Positions 20,131 through 31,497 of a stretch of DNA of 64,000 nt are shown piece after piece (the first letter of the stretch is position 1; each line of letters opens with the position of its first letter). The position numbers and the translations under genes are program-made. The notes under the pieces were generated by a model. That model saw only the letters and a program-made list of their open reading frames with translations, was not told the origin of the DNA and searched no databases. The stretch is taken from the NCBI GenBank assembly GCA_010094045.1, contig ML986578.1, positions 62,001-126,000 on the forward strand, in the 5' to 3' direction. The DNA comes from Lojkania enalia (taxonomy: Eukaryota > Ascomycota > Dothideomycetes > Pleosporales).

Positions 20131-23100
20131 GAATATGATGATAAAAAAGCGTTTATGGGAATCAGGGTTTCCGTCATATTTGAGCCAAAATTTTTTTTTT
20201 GTTTTGGGTATTTTGGGTGTTTTGGGATTGTAAAATGCCTGATGGCTGGACCAGAAAGCACTGGTAAAAGCGGGAAATGGCTCTACAATTACAATATGCT
20301 CCACGGCCTATTTATTCTTCTTCTTTTTTTTTTTTTTACGCTCACTTCGATGATTAAGAGTTTTTCCTGCTTATTCTCTTTTTCCGCTCGCTTTTAGCTT
20401 TCTGCTTCAAGTCCTGATTAATCATTTACTACGAGGCACCGATATTCCAATTATATTTTTCACGTGAAAAAAGGAAGCAATTTGTTTATTAATAATTTCC
20501 AATATAAATAGCCCCATTTCCGGCCTATCTACCTAGTATGCTGGCTGAATTCCGCGGATCATCGCGTTCGTCACATTCCTTAACACCTCCCTTCCACTCA
20601 TAGCAAGCCCCAGACTCTACCTCCCCCTAGCCTCCCTTCGCCAACTCACTCTTGCATACTATTCTATAGTCTATGCACATCCTCCTTGCACATCTGCGCT
20701 TCTACCCAGTATATCCCCATCTCCACTCCCTGATACTAGCCCTGACCCTGTTGCTGGCCGACTGAAAGCTTCATATCACAGGGCAGACATGCATGATATG
20801 GGAGGGGTAGACAAAGCGATCGCTTGCCCGCAGCGCTGTCATGCGCGCCAGACGTCGTGTGGATGTGCTTTCGTCACATGAGGATGTTGGGATTTGGTTC
20901 CGAGAGTAGTCTAGGGGGCAGTGCATTCATCAAATATCCTTCCTGCAAGCGGGGAAAGAGGAGGGAGCAGGCTCGATATATCTGCACGCTTTGGCACTGA
21001 GAACGGGTCGGGATGAGAGGTGGTTGGATGCCCTTACAGCATCGAAACCCCGCCCAGTGCGTATGCGGGACTGGAGAATTGAGGAAAAAGGGATATCGGG
21101 CACAGGTGCAGCGCGCTCAACATCTAGCCATGGCGTTGTCGCAGATGTCCCCGGTAATTGTCGCATTGCGAGCCGGGACTGGTCTGTGTGCGATGCTTTG
21201 TACGACTTCTCGCGCTACGTTTCTGGAAGCATGCGCTGGGGCGCTGAAAGATGGCCGAGCGTTGCACAGCAGTCCCAACAAACTTATTTGTCGAAGTGGA
21301 AGTCAATATTTAAGAGGCCCCTTTTCTCCGAGGCCACACATGCTATCTATTGGGTAGGAATATTTTCAAGATAGCATTCGTTTTCGAAACGCGTTTGATC
21401 TACGTGCTTGTAGTCAGGTGGAGATCTTTTCTTAGAACGGGGGCTGGGGTTGGATTGGAGACGTGGTAGGTCGGTTGGCAATGCAATTGGCTGAGAAACG
21501 GGATGCGTATAAGTAGCGGTGTAGGTATGCAGCCCGTCGAGATATGTCCTTCGCTCATGGAAGATGCAGAATACGCCAAGCCCATCAACGCGGTACCGTC
21601 AAGCTGTCCCTTTATCGTGAAGTTGAAGGGGTGACGCTTGTTTCCCAATTATAGGTAAGGCTAAGATAAGATTCTGTAGTAATTGGTGCGGGAGGATTCT
21701 AGCCTGATGAATGGTTAATTGCAATTGTATTTAAAGTTGGCTGAGTGGATTGTTCGGTAAGGAGAAGCATTAGTACCCTAGTTTGTATTTATTCTTCAAT
21801 TAATGTTTTGTTACATCTTATGCGTTGAAGGATGAGCTTGGTTTTTCATTTTTGCTCTTTCATTCTTAAGGCCCTCCACTCGTAATACATCATCGTTATC
21901 TGTTTGCCGAGCCCACGATGTGCCGCCCATATGATCGAACGGAAGGCCGCATAAAACTGTACTGTCCAGAATTTGCGGACAATGGCGGTGAGAACTGAAC
22001 AGCGGTTAGAAAAAGTGCTTGAAGAGGCCCCTCCAAAACAGATTCCGCTGTAACAGCATAAGCGGAGACATAGTATAGTGCTTAGCATCCAACAACTCAA
22101 AATGTGTCATTGGATGTTACGAGTAGTAAGACCATAAGTCTCCTATTGATGAGCTATGTCTACTAATCCAAATGACTAGTGGAAGTGTGGAGACAGCTAC
22201 TTCACGAAGTATTCCTCTTGTTCGTTCGACAGAGCCGCACATGATCCCGACAACTTGCTCAATCCGTTGCACTCGTCCGTTAGACCTATCGGATTTGACG
22301 AAGCTCCATCTCGACCTTCTGTCGATAGTCCTGTGCCAGCAAAGAGAGGACTCAGGGGAAGCACCATGGAGGGGGAAAGGATCAGCGAGAATCGCGAGAA
22401 TAGAGCCGACTGTAGCTACACGAGGCGGACTAGCAACAATGAAGCATCGGTGTTCGGTTCAACTTATCCGATCATCGATACCTCTGTACTAAACGGTATT
22501 TATATCAACCCGGTCGGTTGTGGTTCCGAAGCGAGCTACGCGCGAGACGCAAAGACAGGCGAAGTGATTCCAGTCCTTCTTTCAGAGGTTGGGAAGGCAT
22601 CGAGGTTTGGTGACAAGCAGTACGGAGAGGAGGGCAAGTGTCATGTCTTCGAGGTCGTCCTTCAGAGCAAGGAAGTAACCGTCTGCCCGGCCTGTGCTAG
22701 AAGCCCAAAGAGAGTAAGATTGCCAGCACATGCCAGGGGATGCTTCGCCTTGAGTTGAAGAGGGGGTGAATTCCTCAAGTCTAGGATATGAGGCGGAGTC
22801 GGAAAGGTCATGCTCATTTGACGGGTTAGTCTTGGGGGCCTTCTTTGGCCATTGACGAGGGTGTAAGGCCGTAAACGGGCATGATGCTCTCCGTAAGCTA
22901 GAGTAGTGGTTGACGTGGCTTCGATCACATTGCAATGGAACCCTGCGGTATTTTCCTTGACTCGCTAAGTAAAAACAATGTTTAACAACAATTACATCAA
23001 GCCCGCGATGGCTTGTCATTTGCCGAGCGTGCCATTTCCAAGAGGGAGCCCAATTAACACGTCCTTGGCTAGCGGGGTTCACAGCACTCATCGAATATGG

Positions 23101-24570
23101 TAGATGTCCGTCTTATGCGCCTCGGGCGAGATGCTGATGAGAAGCTAAACCAACAAGGAGCCACTTCATCGCTACAACCAGCCTCTTTCGCGGCGGAGAC
23201 GGGCTGTGCAATCGTGTAGATTCACCGTGTGCTTCGTTGCTAGAGCGAAATTAGAGATGGCATGAAGTTTTGACGTAATATGAAGCGCCTTAACTCGTGT
23301 TTTGTGATGAGCTCTTCGGTTGATCGGGGACTAGAGGCTTGAAATGCCCCTGACGGCTTCGTCGCTCAGTGGCGCTAGTCCCGTTCGTTGCTGGCACAAC
23401 AGAAGAACGACCCCTGAAGGGAGCAAAATTGGAGCCCGTGGCCGTCAACCGTCGTGGCAGGCCAAGCGGCGATGCTTGCTTTGCACAAGCTTTTCTTGCA
23501 GCCGCCCACCCGCTTTGACCGCATCTCGGCCTCGAAATCCTCCATAGGCTAGGCCACGCCCACGCCCGAGGCCTTATGGTAGAATAGCAATAGACAACGC
23601 TTATGATACTGAGTCAATCCTTGGAAGGCCTGACATATGGGAATACGCCACTTCTTCTCAGAGTAAGCTTCGTTGATGCTGTCCGTTAAGTCGAATGGAT
23701 CGGGGGTAGTTGGCGCCCAGAATAGCAAAGCCGAGCCCCTGGTCGACGATCTCAGCGTGCATTGGCAGTGCCTCAGATTAAATTGCCGCCGATCAAAGCT
23801 TCAATCCCCGTCGCTGGAGTCCGTAATTGGCTGTCACCATTGCGCGAAACGGATCTGACGGTCTGCTTTTTCGGTCTAGAGGCCGACGTAGTAGCCGGAT
23901 GAGACTTCAGATGATGCTTTTACACGGCCTTAAGCGCCTGTCTCTCTTCTTCACCTCTACGCTGCCGGCACCAGTCAAGTACTACTGCCTGCAGCAACAT
24001 TCCACTCGTTTGTTTTTGTTCCTTTAGCCGTCACTCGTTCCGGCACTTTTTGAGATTATTCCACTCACGCCGCATACGCTCTGTTTGCGGTGCTGGCAAG
24101 AAGACTCTCATTCGATCGTCCTCGAAGCATAAACTAATACGCTCGTTTACGTAGTCCTTAGACTTCTCACAACAAGCCTTGGTCTTCTAGGCGATAATAG
24201 ATTCACACAAGTAAAAAACGGTCACGCAAAAAGCTGTGCTCGATCTGTTAATCGACAGGTATGTTTTGCCACTAAATTGATGAATGGGAACTCCCAGGGT
24301 TCGAGGGCGACTTCCCAAGACAAAGCTGCGGGGAAATGTCGTGTCATACGCCCTAGAAGAGGAGCCACAAGCCCCCCAAACAAATATTTCTTCATATCTC
24401 AACATCCGTCTGCAATTGTACTACCTCCAGCCTCTGTTTCCCGTTCTCGCACCACCTACCGGCCTCTCTTTTTCGCCTTTCCTTTGCTCCTATAGTTGTC
24501 GGGCAGGACCCTGATATTTGTCAACACTCTTTCACCGACTTACGTTCGTTATTCAGATCATAATTCAGCG
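20131..24570. other. 4.4-kb region without recognisable genes
   Basis: After a T-rich 3' flank (long T runs near 20190-20200 and 20324-20338), no frame has convincing composition, start context or motif. Several 80-170 codon frames (for example 20991-21374, 22255-22758, 22582-23091) overlap on opposite strands and look like chance. The last 300 bp, CT-rich near 24420-24540, are the likely promoter of the oxidase gene. Old degenerate transposon sequence cannot be excluded. Confidence 0.45.
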
Positions 24571-27438
24571 ATGAGAGTTGCAGCACTATCCCTCGGAGCC
24601 CTCGCCGGTCTCGCGACGGCAAATATCAACTTCCACTGGGTGCAGCCGACATGTGACATTCGTTCTACACAAAGGAATCCATGCCTAAGAGGGCAGCATT
24701 GCACTCCGGAGAACACGTACGCCGAAATAAAAGTCCTTCGATAAAGTGTGCCTCTAATAATTTCTAGTTGCGTAGCAGACGTCAACAACGGCCGGCTCTA
24801 TCCTAAGTCTTTCCACCGTCGGATACCGGAGAAGAGACAGATGACCAAATATTCCACGGACGGAACATGCGGCCCAGCGAACGGAAACACGCTCTGTGAC
24901 CCCAACAGCACGATATATACAGGTAGCTGCTGCAGTCAATATGGATGGGTACGTGAAGGTCGCTGGTGCCATACGCCCAGAGTCTAACTCAGGCAGTGCG
25001 GAAACACACCCGCTCATTGTGGTGAAGGGTGTATCTCGGGTTGCACAAATAATTCGCCATCTTCTTCCGCGAAGCCCGCCGCGACATCTTCAGGAGTAGT
25101 TGCACCATCTGGAGCTGCACCAAGAGATGATGGTCGTTGCGGCAAGGATTTTGGGGGCGCTACATGCGATCCTAAAGGTCCCTATGGCGGATGCTGCAGG
25201 TATGTTCCATCTAATCCTATACATCATGATCAACAGTTAATTTCTGTAGTCAATATGGTTACTGTGGAAGTACCGCAGGCCACTGTCTTCCCGCGAACGG
25301 CTGCCAAAATGGATGCTCCGCCTCAGAATCATCAAGCGCGCCAGTTTCCCAACCTACCTCAACAGCCCCACGTCCCGATGGCCGTTGTGGCAAGGACTTT
25401 GGGGAAGCTACCTGCGATCCGGAGGGGCCTTATGGAGGCTGCTGCTCTTCTTATGGGTAAGTTGACATTCGTGTTCCAGCACCCCTCTCTCCTAATTTCT
25501 ATCAGATACTGCGGTAGCTCAGAGGGGCATTGCCTCCCCGCAAATGGATGCCAGAATGGCTGTACAGGCCCAGCTTCATCAAGCGCCGACCCGCCCAAGC
25601 CAACAACGTCAGGAACCAGACCCCCCTCTACAACCACCTCTGGCGAACCTGTTCTTGGCAAGCCGACCACCGGGGCCAGTCAGCCCACAGGTGAACCAAC
25701 GACCGATGGAACCTGCGGCGCGAATTTTGGCAACACCGTGTGTGGAGACTGGCCTCAAGGCTCTTGCTGCTCAATGTACGGGTACTGTGGGAACACAACT
25801 AGTCATTGTGGTGAAGGTTGCCAGTCCGGGCCGTGCCTCAACGGTCCTGTCGTACCTGCTCCAGGCCCAAGCCCTGCTCCTGCAAACCCTAAGCCTGGAT
25901 CTCTCAAGATCGTCGGCCGATCTGGCGTCCCAGCTATGCACGCGGGTCTTATGCCCAATGGTCGCGTCGCTTTCTTGGATAAGGTCGAAAACTACACCGA
26001 ACTCAAGTTAGGTAACGGGCAGTATGCTTATGCGTCAGAATACGACCCCGCCACTAACGAGGTCGTCCCTCTTGCATATAAAACAAATGCCTTCTGCTCC
26101 GGTGGTATCTTCCTTGCTGATGGTCGTTTCGTCTCTATTGGTGGGAACGCGCCTCTTGATTTCATTGACCCTACTGTTGGAGATGGGTTCAAAGGTCTTC
26201 GCTTCCTTAAGCGATCAGCGACTGATGCATCTCTTGATGGCAAAGATTGGGACGAGCCTGGAACGCATCTAGATACTGCTCGATGGTATCCTTCCGCTCA
26301 AATCATGCCGGATGACAAGATCTTCGTTGCTTCAGGAAGTTTGAATGGCCTTGATCCATCGAAACCAGAGAATAACAATCCTACGTACGAGATCCTCAAT
26401 GCCGATGGTACTCCGCAGGGAAAGAGCTTTCCCATGGAACTTCTCTCAAAAAATCAGCCCTATTACATGTATCCTTTTATGCACCTGCTCAAAGACGGAA
26501 ACGTGTTTGTTTTCGTATCGAAGTCGTCCGAGATCTTTAACGTCGATACCGGAACCACTATCCGGACATTCGGTGATTTGCCTGGAGACTATCGAACTTA
26601 CCCGAACACTGGAGGCTCCGTGCTTCTTCCCCTTTCTAGCGCAAATGATTGGAATCCCGATGTGATCATCTGTGGTGGGGGCCCATACCAAGATGTTACC
26701 GCTCCCACTGATGCTTCTTGCGGCCGTATTCAACCCCTTGCCACGGATCCTACATGGGAGATGGACAGCATGCCACAAGGTCGTTGCATGGTGGAAGGAA
26801 CTCTTCTACCGGATGGTACCGTCGTTTGGGTTAATGGAGGAAACTATGGTGCCCAAGGATTCGGCATTGCTAGAGACCCTACCCTAGAAGTACTCCTCTA
26901 CGATCCAGCTCAACCGAAAGGCAAGCGATGGACAACTGGCCCACAATCCACTATCCCTCGTTTGTACCACAGTACCGCACTTCTACTTCTCGATGGCACC
27001 CTCATGATTTCTGGATCCAATCCCGTTGAACAGCCTATCCTCGAACCTACTGAAAAGGATCCCTTTATCACCGAGTTCCGAGTTGAGATCTACACCCCGC
27101 CTTACCTTCAAGGAAACCCCACCCGCCCGTCTGGTATCACACTCTCCAGCAAGGCTTTGAAGGCTAATGGCTCCACCTTCACAATCAAGTTCACCGCCCC
27201 AGCCGGAGCGAAGAACGTAAAGGTTTCACTCTACTATGGAGGGTTTGTCACTCACTCCGTCCATATGGGCCACCGAATGGCTTTCCTGGATACCGAAGGA
27301 TTTGTTGCAGGTAGCACCAATCAGACCATCACAGTCACAATGCCGCCAAATAAGTCTATTGCCCCCGCTGGGCCATATGTTGTCTACGTTCTCGTAGATG
27401 GCGTACCTGGCATTGGACAGTTTGTGATGGTTTCGTAA
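24571..27438 (+). CDS. Secreted copper radical oxidase (AA5_1) with four CBM18 modules
   Basis: Predicted extracellular copper radical oxidase (glyoxal oxidase-like) that oxidises aldehydes or alcohols and makes hydrogen peroxide; chitin-binding modules would tether it to chitin. Exons are 24571-24716, 24768-24948, 24997-25199, 25250-25456 and 25506-27438, giving 889 residues. A signal peptide (MRVAALSLGALAGLATA) is followed by a Cys-rich segment and four CBM18 (hevein-like) modules. Each has the CCS.YG.CG core: CCSQYGWCGNTPAHC, CCSQYGYCGSTAGHC, CCSSYGYCGSSEGHC and CCSMYGYCGNTTSHC. A Pro/Thr linker leads to the beta-propeller and a C-terminal Ig-like domain. Likely copper and radical-cofactor residues are all present: Cys443 (FCSGG) crosslinked to Tyr507 (RWYPS), with Tyr733-His734 (RLYHST) and His829 (THSVHMGHR). 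Modules 2 and 3 are nearly identical. Introns recur at matching places in modules 1-3. Substrate is unknown. Confidence 0.93.
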
Positions 27439-28247
27439 GTCCTTTGCTAGAGAACGATATTCTTATTCCATCGACATAATCTCCTATGATCATTCCTGTA
27501 TCATTCTTGTGCCATTTTCCAACTCTTTGCTGAGTTGAAAAAGGGATATTCAGTCGAGCGGTAATCGTAACTCGGATGTACCTAATCAAAAAAGCTTATC
27601 ATTTCGAAAAAGAAGGTGTCTACCTAATCTTGTGGGCCCCTTTGGTTTGCATTTGGTCGGATTCTTGATGTTCTTGATGTTTGTATGAGCGGAATAGTTA
27701 GATGTCCTACATGTAATTATGGGCCTTCTTGGGGTTTGAAAGACTTGGGAGGTAGTCGCCCGGGCTTATGCCTACTGATGTGGGTAATTTTTGGCATGAC
27801 GTAGTAGTTTAGTGCCATAGAAACCTCACAACTTCCAAGGTTTTTTAAAACCCAGATCATGGTATGTGACTTGGGGTAGAGGCCCGGGGAGCCTCACGGA
27901 AGCGTGCACGGATCCTCGGCACGGCGACAACAACCCCCGATCGGAAATCGCAACAAGATAGACCGACCCTCCGCTCGCTTTGGTTGGCCAGTGGCTCTCC
28001 ACATCCGCTCCGCGTCAAACCACCACCGCTCCACCCACGCACGAAGGAAGCGCTTCAGATGTCTACCATGTCTGAGTCCCGGGGCGTATATGAGCAGATA
28101 AATGGACGACGCACCACTCAAACATTCTAGGGACCCAAACTCCGATCCACCCCCGCAATTGTCCAAAACACGCAGAGACCTGCACACATCCACACCTAGT
28201 ACATCGCGACACCCAAGCAGCATTGCCGTCAAGGAGAAATATCCAAA
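27439..28247. other. 0.8-kb intergenic region
   Basis: It contains the 3' flank of the oxidase gene and the promoter of the small gene at 28248. No supported gene or repeat was seen. Confidence 0.5.
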
Positions 28248-28754
28248 ATGACACCTTCCCAATCCCTCGTCCCATACCGCCCGCCACCACCATCATCATC
28301 ATCCGTCACAACCACGTCTTCGGCCCGCACCCTCATACCCTCCCGCCTCTTCACCCAGCAAACCGGCATGGCCATCGTGACGGAGCTGCTGTACCGCTTG
28401 CTCATGGACCTGATCGGCCGCTTCATAAACACAGTCCATAACCTAGCCTCAGAGCGCCTGGACCAGTTTTCCTCGTTCCTACAGCGGAAAGCGGCGGAGC
28501 GGAAGGAGAGGCTCGAGGCTGAGGCTAGAGAGAGGGCGGAGAAGGAGAAGGAGGGGGGGCAGTTGAGCGTTGTGCAGGAGGTGGGAGGGCTGGCGTGGAA
28601 TTATTCTTGTCCTATGGAGAAGGTTGTAAGGGGCGAGAGGGCGGAGAGGAGGCCCGTGCCTGGACCGCCGGGGTGGGTGAAGGGTGTGTTGGAAGGGGTT
28701 AGGGAGGGGAGGATGCTGGAGCGGGATTTTTGGATTGCGACGCACGGGGATTGA
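28248..28754 (+). CDS. Small coiled-coil protein, unrecognised
   Basis: Unrecognised single-exon gene of 168 residues. A Pro/Ser-rich N terminus (YRPPPPSSSS) is followed by a hydrophobic helix (MAIVTELLYRLLMDLIGRF, about residues 41-59), then a long charged helix rich in Glu, Arg and Lys (about residues 68-103) likely to form a coiled coil, and an ordered end containing the motifs LAWNYSCPMEK, PGPPGWVKGVLEGVREG and ERDFWIATHGD. The conserved look of the last 50 residues argues for a real gene. The hydrophobic helix could be a membrane anchor or an amphipathic helix. The ATG context (ccaaaATGA) is good. Confidence 0.65.
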   Translation: MTPSQSLVPYRPPPPSSSSVTTTSSARTLIPSRLFTQQTGMAIVTELLYRLLMDLIGRFINTVHNLASERLDQFSSFLQRKAAERKERLEAEARERAEKEKEGGQLSVVQEVGGLAWNYSCPMEKVVRGERAERRPVPGPPGWVKGVLEGVREGRMLERDFWIATHGD

Positions 28755-29099
28755 GGGTCGGTGGGAGTTATTATGGGCTTTTATGACGAGTCCGGCGCAC
28801 AATGGTTATACCGTTTTCCGCTCAAAATTAGATTTGAGAGCATCATGAGGCAGGGATTAAGCGTCGTATGGGGATTAGTCCAAAAGTTTGGCGTTGAGGA
28901 AGTTCCCGCGAGAGAATCGACAGAAGAATTACCATAAACTTCGGATAACGCAAGGATCTGAAGATTGAAGGGTGGGCGATGGTTGGTGCAAAGAGCAACA
29001 GGTCTAGTCATATCATTGTTCTTATATACATACAACATGTGCGGTTGGCCGTGCGTAGACTGACATTAAGAAGACATTATTATTGTTATTACCCATTCC
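28755..29099. other. Spacer between convergent genes
   Basis: 345 bp of 3' flanking sequence lie between the small coiled-coil gene (+) and the S41 peptidase gene (-). Nothing else was seen. Confidence 0.5.
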
Positions 29100-31497
29100 T
29101 CAAGGATACAGGATCGCATTACCGTCCAGTCCGGCCTCCTTCAGATTCGTGAACACATCAAGCGGGTAGTCGTCAATGCTCATGCTCCTCTTCCACTGCG
29201 CCATCCTCGTGTACAGCGCCTTCTCCTCCCATGTCTTCTCTTTCTTTGACACTTCTCTCTTGGCATAACCACCGCCCAGGTCTCCAGAAATGCAATGCGA
29301 CTTACCACCCCAGGTTGTGTCCGCGACAGCCTTCCAGATAGCAGTGACATCGACGGTCATCTCCTTTGTATAAAGGATTCTGCAATCCGACGGCTCGTAG
29401 ACGAACTGCAAAGGCGTATTCGTCTCATCGCCATCCCTAATCCCGTCACGGAAATTGACGTTGATAGAACTCCCAATAGCCGCGCGATCGAACGGAACAT
29501 CGCTCCAGTACTCCCCTAGTTCGGTCTGATTGAGCTCCGCCCCTTCTTCTGGCGTCGAAAGTTCGGTGATGGTATATTGTGCGAGCGCCTGGATGTACGT
29601 CCAGGGGTAGTTGTTCGTGCCCTTCACACCTCCGATAGCTTGTGTGATGCCTGGTCGCGGTCGCCCGCCTAGGCTGATATATTTAACGCCGGCCCGTTGC
29701 CGCATAAGCTCCGAGAAAATGGTGCATGTAGACGCGCAATATCCATCTGTTACGACGACAATATCCTCGGCAGCGAATGGCTGCGTGAAATTCGTCAAGT
29801 TGCCATACCCATGTATGTAGATGCCACCCGAATTAACCGGGGTAAGTACATCAGACAAATTCCAGCGGAATAAGTTGGTGTAGTTGTCACCGTGTTGGTA
29901 GAGGGGTCCAAACTTGGCTTCCCAGCTGGGGAAGTTGTTACCTTCAATATCCATGTCTGTCTGGTAGTTGAAGAGGGAGGATACGATGTCATACTCAAGT
30001 TGCAGCAAGGTTTCGTTGTCGGTATCCAGGGTCCTAGGCAAGCCTTCTGATATCTCGGAGAATTTCTGGCCCAGCAGGTCAGTGCTCTCAAATGCTCTAA
30101 ATCGATCACCAGCAGCGTAGCCAATAAGAGTTGGGAAGAGTTGCTTGTAGAGGTCGTAGCCCTGAAGAATTAGACCGCCGCCGTTTGCAGATACATCGAC
30201 GATAAGCTTCTTTTTACCAGCAGCTCTAGCTGCAGCGAGGAATTGCTCGCCAACATCCTGGAAAGAAGGTTCTGTTGAGCCGAATGAAGAAAATGAGGGA
30301 ACCGAAAGAACAGCAATATCCGAATAGTCATCCTCAAGGTAATACCCGCCAATCAAATTATGTGCTTCGCGGATGACTGGCGGTGGGTATCCAGGTGCGG
30401 GAGTAGCCCTAGCCGTTGGTGTAGAGGATGTAGTCGCTGTAGCTGAAACGGAAGCAGCCACTGCTTCTGTTTCAGAAGGCTTGTCCGCTGTGAACCATTT
30501 TTTGTAGAGGCTTTCTCCATCGGTGATGCCATCGAAAGGAACAAGTACTTTGGCATAATTTGTAAACGTGGTCGTCGTTCCGTTCTCGAATTCCAACTCG
30601 GTTTCCGGGCCAGGATATACCTTTGTCACATTAATTAATTTTCTTTAGGTAAAGAATAAGGATGGAACCTACCCATCTACCTCGACCACCACCTGTGAAA
30701 GTGCCCATTCCTGACCCGCTAGATCCCAGCGAAATAACAGCGAGTTCGTAGAAGACATTGTTGTACAAAGCATCCCGGTCCTGGAGCGATCCGTATTGAG
30801 ACCAGTTCTCTAGGTATTCCTGCGCATCCTGACCATTGATTGCTACAATTGGTGAAGGTGCGAAGGAAGCATTGCCAAGAGACGAAGCCAGGATATCGGG
30901 GTAGACGTAGGGCTTTGGTAACTCTGTGCCATCTTCCGATATAGACACGAGAGGCACGGGCCGTGCCCAATTGAACACAGTCCCAATTACGTCTGGAATA
31001 TAGACGAAATGGCCATCGTGCGTGGTTTGTAGTAACCTGTACAATGCCCAACCGAACTAAATGAAAAGTGTTAGCAAGTCTGCGACGTTTTCTGTGTCAC
31101 GCAAAACCCATACCTCAAATTCATTCTCATATTCTTCACCTTCAATCTTCGACTTGATACTTGCTAGCCCTCCCCAGACATCGACGGCTTCCTGGACCTT
31201 CTCGACATACTCCTCTGGGGGATTCTTGAGCCATGCTGTGCTCGATTGCCAGCGGAAATAAGGCACAGTTGCATCAACAAGGTCTAAAGCTGCACTCTTA
31301 TTCAATGGTACGCTTGTGATACATTCGTAGGCCAGTTGTGCTGGCACAGTTGGTGTTGCGGTAGCTGCCTGCGACGCAACAGATGCACTGACTGCCGCAC
31401 ACGGCGAGGATGCATTCTGGCGGGCATTGAGTTGGACGGGAGTCGCCAAAGCGGTCGAGGCGAGCGACAGCACCGCTATTGAGCTTCGGAACAGCAT
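29100..31497 (-). CDS. Secreted S41-family peptidase, three exons
   Basis: Predicted secreted serine peptidase of the C-terminal-processing (S41) family, 762 residues. In transcript order the exons are 31497-31114, 31056-30673 and 30620-29100, with introns of 57 and 52 bp. The N terminus is a signal peptide (MLFRSSIAVLSLASTALA). The N-terminal domain contains FGWALYRLLQTTHDGHF across the first junction. The peptidase core has KLIVDVSANGGG and VVTDGYCASTC, where Ser553 is the likely nucleophile, followed by KYISLGGRPRPG. Several N-glycosylation sequons (NASS, NYT, NLS, NLT) suit an extracellular protein. Members of this fungal family are found both free-standing and in biosynthetic clusters such as those for ustiloxin-type peptides, but no precursor peptide or tailoring gene is seen nearby. 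The C-terminal tail is probably family-specific. Confidence 0.9.

Noticed and set aside
22255..23091. Two overlapping frames of about 168 codons on opposite strands
   Set aside because: Neither shows a motif, good start or splice structure; mutual overlap suggests chance in moderately GC-rich DNA.
28479..28802. 107-codon minus-strand frame opposite the small coiled-coil gene
   Set aside because: Leu/Pro/Arg-rich shadow of the charged helix on the plus strand.
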